A stretch of 64,000 nucleotides of DNA from contig NZ_CP026304.1 in assembly GCF_003054555.1 (NCBI RefSeq), positions 1,984,001-2,048,000 on the forward strand, written 5' to 3'. Below, in pieces: positions 59,159-64,000 of the stretch. The stretch is from Streptomyces lunaelactis (GTDB lineage: Bacteria > Actinomycetota > Actinomycetes > Streptomycetales > Streptomycetaceae). The position numbers and the translations under genes were made by a program. Under the pieces are notes generated by a model. It was not told the DNA's origin and made no database searches. It was given only the letters and a program-made list of their open reading frames with translations. The stretch's first letter is position 1; each line of letters opens with the position of its first letter.

Positions 59159-60319
59159 GTGACGAGCCAGCCCGAGATGATGCGAGGACCGACCGGCGGG
59201 CAGGTCAGTGACAGCTCCCGGCAGCAGGCGATGAGCGACTTCCTGCGACCGCAGGCGCCGCTCGCCAACGTCGTCGGCTTCGGCCACGGCGTGAAGTGGA
59301 GCGACGGCCGCCCCACCGGCGAAGAGGCCGTGCTCGTCTTCGTGACCCAGAAGGTCCCGGAGTCGATGCTGCCCGAACGGGACGTGATCCCGCGGCAGAT
59401 GGACGACGGAACGCCGACCGATGTGATCGCGGTCGGGCACGTCTCCGCGCAGCGGCAGCCGCGGCAGCAGCCGCGCCGCGCGTCGGAGCAGGACACGCAG
59501 TACCGCTCCGACGGCAGTGTCGCGGAACAGCTCTCGCAGCTGTCCCGGCCGCTGCTCGAAGAGCTGCGCGAGATGGGCACGCTGGAGCCGCAGCTCCTGC
59601 GGCGCAGGCTGCGGCCCGCGCCGGCCGGGATCTCGGTGGGCAACGTACGGGTGACGGCCGGAACGCTCGGCAGTGTGGTGTACGACTTCCTGCCCGGGGC
59701 CACCACGGACCCGCCGGGGCCGGGTCTCGGCGTGCCGGGGAAGTTCTACATCCTCTCCAACAACCATGTGCTCGCGGACTCCAACCGCGCACAGCTGGGC
59801 AGCCCGATCGTGCAGCCCGGTGTGTTCGACGGCGGGCAGGACCCGGCGGACCGGATCGCGACGCTGGACCGGTTCATCACGATCCAGTTCGCGCCGCAGA
59901 TCCCGCCGGCCCAGCACAACAACGTCGTCGACGCGGCGCTCGGCAAGGTCGAGTTCGAGGACGCGACACGGCAGCAGTACTTCAGCGGTGCGCCGCGCGC
60001 GTGGCGGCGCAGGGCGAATGTAGCGGTCGGCGACCTGGTGAAGAAGACCGGCCGGACGACCAACATCAGCTTCGGCCGCATCATCGCGGTGGACGCGACG
60101 ATCGACGTCAATTACGGCACGGCGGGCACGGCCCGCTTCAAGGACCAGATCCTGACGACGAACATCTCGGCGGGCGGCGACTCCGGTTCGCTGGTGACCT
60201 CGCTCGACAACGTCGCGGTCGGTCTGCTGTTCGCGGGTTCCTCGGTCGTGACCGTGGCGAACCACATCGAGAACGTCCGCGCGCTGCTGCGCGTCGAGAT
60301 CGCCGAGCAGCTGGCCTGA
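59159..60319 (+). CDS. S1-fold (trypsin-like) serine peptidase, intracellular type
   Basis: 386 residues from GTG 59159 (AAGAGGTGG upstream). No signal peptide is visible. N-domain (34-97): PLANVVGFGHGVKWSDGRPTGEEAVLVFVTQKVPESMLPERDVIPRQMDD. A Gln/Arg-rich linker leads to a peptidase domain with catalytic His in FYILSNNHVLADS near 200, Asp in NNVVDAALGKVEF near 258, and Ser in NISAGGDSGSLVTSL near 340. The arrangement (GxGxGxKxxxGxxTGE plus His-Asp-Ser) recalls Nal1-like or S1-family proteins in bacteria. Substrate unknown. Followed by a small gene after 14 bases. Confidence 0.88.
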   Translation: MTSQPEMMRGPTGGQVSDSSRQQAMSDFLRPQAPLANVVGFGHGVKWSDGRPTGEEAVLVFVTQKVPESMLPERDVIPRQMDDGTPTDVIAVGHVSAQRQPRQQPRRASEQDTQYRSDGSVAEQLSQLSRPLLEELREMGTLEPQLLRRRLRPAPAGISVGNVRVTAGTLGSVVYDFLPGATTDPPGPGLGVPGKFYILSNNHVLADSNRAQLGSPIVQPGVFDGGQDPADRIATLDRFITIQFAPQIPPAQHNNVVDAALGKVEFEDATRQQYFSGAPRAWRRRANVAVGDLVKKTGRTTNISFGRIIAVDATIDVNYGTAGTARFKDQILTTNISAGGDSGSLVTSLDNVAVGLLFAGSSVVTVANHIENVRALLRVEIAEQLA

Positions 60320-60333
60320 CGGGAGGAGGCACC

Positions 60334-60783
60334 ATGACCACTCAGGCAAGGAAGCAGAAGACCGCGCAGGCCCGCACCGAGCACCGCTACCTCAACGCGC
60401 AGGGCGCGGAGGTCAAGACGCGCGACGAGGCGTTCGCCCAGCCGCTGGAGGTCTCCGCGGAGGCGCTCCAGGCGTCCGCGAAGCTGGAACTGCACAACGG
60501 TCAGGTCACCTTCGCCATCGAGGTGAAGTACAACCCGAACACCTACCCGCATGTGGTGACGGGCGGTCAGATCACGTCCGGCATCTGCGGCGCGCCGTGG
60601 GACATCACGGGCGGCTCGATCGGCGACCAGCTGAGGCTGGACGCGAAGCGCTCGGGCCAGGGTTCGTGCGCGAACACGATCACGATCGTCGGCGAGTACC
60701 AGAACCCGCCGGCGTACCGGGGCACGTACGGCTTCGAGGGCGCGACGTCCTCGTTCAAGCACACCACCCGGTACGAGTGCTGA
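60334..60783 (+). CDS. Hypothetical beta-rich protein of the peptidase cluster
   Basis: 149 residues from ATG 60334 with GGGAGGAGG 5 bases before it. The N-terminus is Lys/Gln-rich (TTQARKQKTAQARTEHRYLNAQG). The rest alternates polar strands: ASAKLELHNGQVTFAIEVKYNPNTYPHVVTGGQITSGICGAPWDITGG, GDQLRLDAKRSGQGSCANTITIVGEYQNPPAYRGTYGFEG and ends HTTRYEC. Three Cys are present, one the last residue. It looks like an OB- or lectin-type sandwich; no family recognised. Likely a substrate, partner or inhibitor of the peptidase, judged from its 14-base gap. Confidence 0.8.
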   Translation: MTTQARKQKTAQARTEHRYLNAQGAEVKTRDEAFAQPLEVSAEALQASAKLELHNGQVTFAIEVKYNPNTYPHVVTGGQITSGICGAPWDITGGSIGDQLRLDAKRSGQGSCANTITIVGEYQNPPAYRGTYGFEGATSSFKHTTRYEC

Positions 60784-60837
60784 CGTTCCCTCACCAGGCG
60801 GGCGACGCGGCGGTGCTGCCGCGCCGCCCGCCACCTC

Positions 60838-60895
60838 CCCGAACCGGGGCTCCGCCCCGGACCCCGCGCCTCAAACGCCGGCGAGGCCGAGTTGG
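60838..60895. repeat. GC-rich extragenic repeat, third copy
   Basis: CCGGGGCTCCGCCCCGG hairpin followed by ACCCCGCGCCTCAAACGCCG, the reverse complement of the phrases at 29781 and 49851. It abuts the stop of the gene at 60896 and is likely its terminator. Confidence 0.7.
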
Positions 60896-62356
60896 TCAGC
60901 CCCCCGCCCGGGAGCGCGCCTTGAACGCCGCCTTGCGTGCTTCCTTCGCCGCCCTCTTGTCCGGGTGCAGCCGCCCCATCGCCTCCAGCACCTCCGCCGT
61001 CGCCGGGTGTTCCACCCGCCACGCCGCCTCGAAGAAGCCGCTGTGCCGGCCGACAAGCCCCTCCACGAGGTCCTGGAGCTCCTCGACCTCACCCTCCGCG
61101 TCCAGCTGCGCGGCAATCGTGTCGATCGCCAGCCAGAAGATCATCGCCTCCGACGGCGCCGGCACATCCGTCGCGCCCCGCTCCGCGAGCCACACCCGCG
61201 CGAGGCCACCCAGCTCCGCGTCGTCGAGGACCGCCCGGACCGCGGGTTCGGCCTGCGGGCCCACCAGGGTCAGCGCCTGCTGACAGTGGAGGCGGCGCAG
61301 CGGCGCGCCCGCGTCCGTGCCCCGCGCCGCCGCGAGGAGTTCGCGCGCGGCGTCGGCCACGGCGCGCCGCGCCAGCCACTGCTCGGTCTCGGCCCGGGCC
61401 GAAAGCTCGGGGTAGTTCGCCAGCCCGTCCAGCAGCGCGTCCGCGCCCTTGTCCGCCAGGTCTCCGACCGCCGGCGCGTCGATGCCCGCCTCTCGCATCC
61501 GCGCCCTGATGCCGTACAGCCCGAGCGGGGTGAGCTTGACCATCCCGTACCGCGTGACGTCCTCGTCGTCGACGGGCGGCACGGGCTCGTCCCCGGCCCC
61601 GCCCTCCTCAGCCATCAACGCCGCGTCCATCGGCCGGTATTCGACAAGACCGATCGGCTCGAGCAGCCGGAACTGGTCGTCCAGCCGCATCATTGCCTCC
61701 GACACCTGCTCCAGTACGTCGTCGGTGGGCTCACCCATGTCGTCGGGCACGATCATCGACGCCGCGAGCGCGGGCAGCGGCACCGGCTCCTCGCCCGCAC
61801 CGCCCTCCGTGACGGTGAGCAGATACAGGTTCCCCAGCACCCCGTCGAGGAACGCGGACTCCGCCTCCGGGTCCCAGTCCAGCGCCGCGAAGTCGATCTC
61901 GCCGTCCTCGCCGATGGCGTCGGCCAGGTCCGCCAGCACCGGTGCGGTGGCGTCCGCGTGCACGGCCTCCAGCGCGTCCCGCCAGATCCCGAGGATGTCC
62001 TGCGGTCCGCCCGCGGTGATCAGGGCGAGGTTCTCCCCCGCGCCGACCGTGCCGTACTCGGCGTCGTCCTCCTGCGGGTCCTGGGCCTCCACCAGACCGG
62101 TGTCCACGGCGATGCGCCACGCCTCGCTCGCGAACGCGGGCCCGTCGCCGTCGGCCCCGCCGAGACCCAGCTCTTCGGCGGCCGATGGCAGCTGCTCGTC
62201 GACAAGTTCGCCACCGGCGCCGACCCGCGTCTTCGGCCCCGCCCAGCGGGCGAGCCGGACGGCCCTGGTCAGCAGCGGTGCGGCGAGCGCGTCCCGCGCC
62301 AGCTCCGCTTCCGAGTGCAGCCGCACCGGCGGCAGGGTGGGGCGGTCTTCGGACAT
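60896..62356 (-). CDS. Uncharacterised protein, paralogue of the protein at 6277-7746
   Basis: 486 residues from the ATG complementary to 62354-62356 (GAGGAG 9 bases upstream). Layout parallels the first copy: N-terminal helix (ALAAPLLTRAVRLARWAGPKTRVG), DILGIWRDALEAVHADAT, a wHTH-like DVTRYGMVKLTPLGLYGIRARM near residue 265, and a C-terminal helical-repeat half (VADAARELLAAARGTDAGAPLRRLHCQQALTLVGPQAEPAVRAVL, then GGLARVWLAERGATDVP) ending HPDKRAAKEARKAAFKARSRAGG. Strongly acidic middle. No catalytic motif. Function unknown; a soluble scaffold or regulator is plausible. Confidence 0.82.
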   Translation of the reverse strand: MSEDRPTLPPVRLHSEAELARDALAAPLLTRAVRLARWAGPKTRVGAGGELVDEQLPSAAEELGLGGADGDGPAFASEAWRIAVDTGLVEAQDPQEDDAEYGTVGAGENLALITAGGPQDILGIWRDALEAVHADATAPVLADLADAIGEDGEIDFAALDWDPEAESAFLDGVLGNLYLLTVTEGGAGEEPVPLPALAASMIVPDDMGEPTDDVLEQVSEAMMRLDDQFRLLEPIGLVEYRPMDAALMAEEGGAGDEPVPPVDDEDVTRYGMVKLTPLGLYGIRARMREAGIDAPAVGDLADKGADALLDGLANYPELSARAETEQWLARRAVADAARELLAAARGTDAGAPLRRLHCQQALTLVGPQAEPAVRAVLDDAELGGLARVWLAERGATDVPAPSEAMIFWLAIDTIAAQLDAEGEVEELQDLVEGLVGRHSGFFEAAWRVEHPATAEVLEAMGRLHPDKRAAKEARKAAFKARSRAGG

Positions 62357-62510
62357 CTGGTGGTTCTCCTCGGGGCGTACGGGGGGTACGGGCGTGGGGC
62401 GGGGTGCGGGCTGCCCGGTGGGCGGCCCCCAGCGTAGACGTATTTCACCGGGTTTCGCCGCCCCCGAGCAGTAAGCACAGGACAGCCGGGGGGCGGTACC
62501 GGCTCCGGCC

Positions 62511-62554
62511 TGCTCCCGACCGGCTCCCGACGTGCTCCCGACCGGCTCCCGCGC
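62511..62554. repeat. Two-copy 22-base tandem repeat
   Basis: TGCTCCCGACCGGCTCCCGA plus CG at 62511-62532 and again, with one late difference, at 62533-62554. It adjoins a GTTCACC motif (62559-62565). Confidence 0.65.
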
Positions 62555-62558
62555 GACG

Positions 62559-62626
62559 GTTCACCCGCCCGTTGGCCGCCGTACACCCGTCGACCCTTGA
62601 CAACTCCCGTGCAAAACCAAGAGATT
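62559..62626 (+). promoter_or_regulatory. Candidate promoter and PHO-like repeats of the secreted nuclease
   Basis: GTTCACC (62559), GTTGGCC (62571) and GTACACC (62581) are spaced 12 and 10 bases, close to the 11-base PHO-box period. A good -35 TTGACA is at 62597-62602 with a weak -10 (GAGATT) at 62621-62626. The PHO reading is tentative because the spacing is irregular. Confidence 0.35.
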
Positions 62627-62681
62627 GACGCGCGTAGAACCAATTGCGCCACCCCACAACCCTCACTCCCGGAGTTCCTTG

Positions 62682-64000
62682 ATGCCTTCCTCCGTCGCAC
62701 CGAGATCCGCCGCGCTCGCGGCCGTTGTCGCCGCCGCGCTGGCCACCGGCCTGCTGGCCGGCTCGTCCGCCGCCTCCGCCGACTCCGCCACCGGGGTCCG
62801 GATCCACGACATCCAGGGCACCACCCGGATATCCCCGCTGGTCGGGCAGCTGGTGACCGAGGTCCCCGGCATCGTCACCGGCGTACGGGCCTACGGCTCC
62901 AAGGGCTTCTGGTTCCAGGACCCGCAGGCCGACACGGATCAGGCCACCAGCGAGGGCGTCTTCGTCTACACCGGCTCGAACCCGACCGTCGCCGTCGGCG
63001 ACAGCGTGCTGGTCTCCGGCACCGTCGGCGAGTACATCCCCGGCGGCACCTCCTCCGGCAACCAGTCGGTGACCCAGATCGCCAAGCCGACCGTCACCGT
63101 CGTCTCGGCCGGCAACGCGCTGCCCGCGCCGGTCACCATCTCCGCCTGGTCGGTTCCCTCCGCGTACACCCCGGCCGGCGACACGGCCGCGGCCGGCAGC
63201 ATCAACGCCCTGCCGCTGCAGCCGCGCGCATACGCCCTGGACTACTACGAGTCGCTCGAGGGCAGCAACGTACGCATCGGCACCTCGCGCATCGTCGGCG
63301 CGACCGACCCGTACGCCGAGCTGTGGGTGACGGTGAAGCCGCACGAGAACCCGGTCCGCCGCGGCGGCACGCTCTACCGCTCGTACACCGCGCAGAACAC
63401 CGGACGGCTCCAGATCCAGTCGCTGACGCCGCTCGCCGAGAAGCCCTTCCCGAAGGCGAACGTCGGGGATGTGCTGTCCGGGACGACCGAAGGACCGCTG
63501 GACTTCAACCAGTTCGGCGGCTACACGCTGACCGCGCGGACCCTCGGCACGGTCGAGGACCGCGGCCTGGAGCCCGAGGAGACCCGCGAGCAGCGCGGCG
63601 GCGAGCTGGCGGTCGCCACCTACAACGTCGAGAACCTCGACCCGACCGACCCGCAGGCGAAGTTCGACGCGCTCGGGGCCGCGGTCGTGAACAACCTCGC
63701 CTCGCCCGACATCCTCGCCCTGGAGGAGATCCAGGACGACAACGGCGCCAAGAACGACGGCACGGTCTCGGCCGAGGAGACGCTGAAGAAGTTCACGGCG
63801 GCGATCACGGCGGCCGGCGGCCCGGCGTACCAGTGGCGCACCATCAACCCCGAGGACAAGAAGGACGGCGGCGAGCCCGGCGGCAACATCCGTCAGGTCT
63901 TCCTCTTCAACCCGGAGCGGGTCTCCTTCACGGACCGCGCGGGCGGCGACGCGAAGACGGCGACAACGGTCGTACGGGAGCGGGGGCGCGCGGCCCTGAC
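62682..64000 (+). CDS. Secreted ExeM/NucH-type nuclease (3' end outside window)
   Basis: At least 439 residues from ATG 62682 (GGAG 8 bases upstream), cut by the right edge. A Sec signal peptide (SAALAAVVAAALATGLLAGSSAASA) is followed by an OB-fold NucH domain: TRISPLVGQLVTEVPGIVTGVRAYGSKGFWFQDPQADTDQATSEGVFVYTGSNP and VAVGDSVLVSGTVGEYIPGG. From about residue 305 the endonuclease/exonuclease/phosphatase domain begins: GGELAVATYNVENLDPTDPQAKF and PDILALEEIQDDNG (metal-binding Glu in LEEIQ). Family members are extracellular DNases or RNases that recycle nucleic-acid phosphate. The active-site His residues lie beyond the window. Confidence 0.93.
   Translation, partial: MPSSVAPRSAALAAVVAAALATGLLAGSSAASADSATGVRIHDIQGTTRISPLVGQLVTEVPGIVTGVRAYGSKGFWFQDPQADTDQATSEGVFVYTGSNPTVAVGDSVLVSGTVGEYIPGGTSSGNQSVTQIAKPTVTVVSAGNALPAPVTISAWSVPSAYTPAGDTAAAGSINALPLQPRAYALDYYESLEGSNVRIGTSRIVGATDPYAELWVTVKPHENPVRRGGTLYRSYTAQNTGRLQIQSLTPLAEKPFPKANVGDVLSGTTEGPLDFNQFGGYTLTARTLGTVEDRGLEPEETREQRGGELAVATYNVENLDPTDPQAKFDALGAAVVNNLASPDILALEEIQDDNGAKNDGTVSAEETLKKFTAAITAAGGPAYQWRTINPEDKKDGGEPGGNIRQVFLFNPERVSFTDRAGGDAKTATTVVRERGRAAL

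Overview
The window is high-GC actinobacterial chromosome, almost certainly Streptomyces: GC-rich third codon positions, many GTG starts, dense GTGA/ATGA gene overlaps, an LAETG sortase substrate, ectABCD, and a gene order (phosphate transporter, cobalamin operon, LAETG protein, amidohydrolase, ectABCD) that I recall from the SCO1845-SCO1867 part of S. coelicolor. All calls come from reading the sequence; no search was run.

Layout. 1-2.3 kb: an Asp23/Gls24 envelope-stress cluster. 2.3-9.7 kb: housekeeping and catabolic genes (enoyl-CoA hydratase, small HTH protein, ABC-F ATPase, VOC protein, a large uncharacterised protein, alpha/beta hydrolase, class II aldolase). 10-11.5 kb: a PiT phosphate transporter behind a PHO-box-like repeat, with a small membrane protein. 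11.6-29.6 kb: a cobalamin riboswitch followed by cobD-cobQ-cobN-chlID-cobO-cobB-cobI-cobM-cobL-cbiG/cobJ-cobH-cbiX-cobC, nearly all translationally coupled. It covers most of corrin-ring synthesis, cobalt insertion, adenosylation and side-chain amidation; cobA, cobG, cobF, cobK and the nucleotide-loop genes are not here. 29.6-31.3 kb: two related MITE-like elements in opposite orientation bracket the LAETG gene. 31.3-36 kb: an amidohydrolase and ectABCD (ectoine and 5-hydroxyectoine).

36-54.5 kb: an Old Yellow Enzyme with a divergent MarR regulator and two palindromic operators; a class V aminotransferase; a membrane protein; a truncated Rpn-like remnant; three enzymes of the oxidative hexuronate/aldarate route (uronate dehydrogenase, KdgD dehydratase, ketoglutarate-semialdehyde dehydrogenase) with an IclR regulator; a membrane protein plus two-component system; a stand-alone PBP transpeptidase; an NCS2 permease; a TerD protein.

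54.5-57 kb is the most interesting stretch. A Ro60 (TROVE/vWA) gene is preceded on the same strand by what read as two tandem bacterial Y RNAs. The first contains a circularly permuted tRNA-like module (T arm, UUCG-closed acceptor stem, D arm). A terminator and a Shine-Dalgarno-sequestering hairpin lie between the RNAs and the Ro60 start. 57-64 kb: a Tat-exported PhoX-type phosphatase, a three-gene cluster around an unusual S1-fold peptidase, a second copy of the large uncharacterised protein seen at 6.3 kb, and the start of a secreted ExeM/NucH-type nuclease cut by the window edge.
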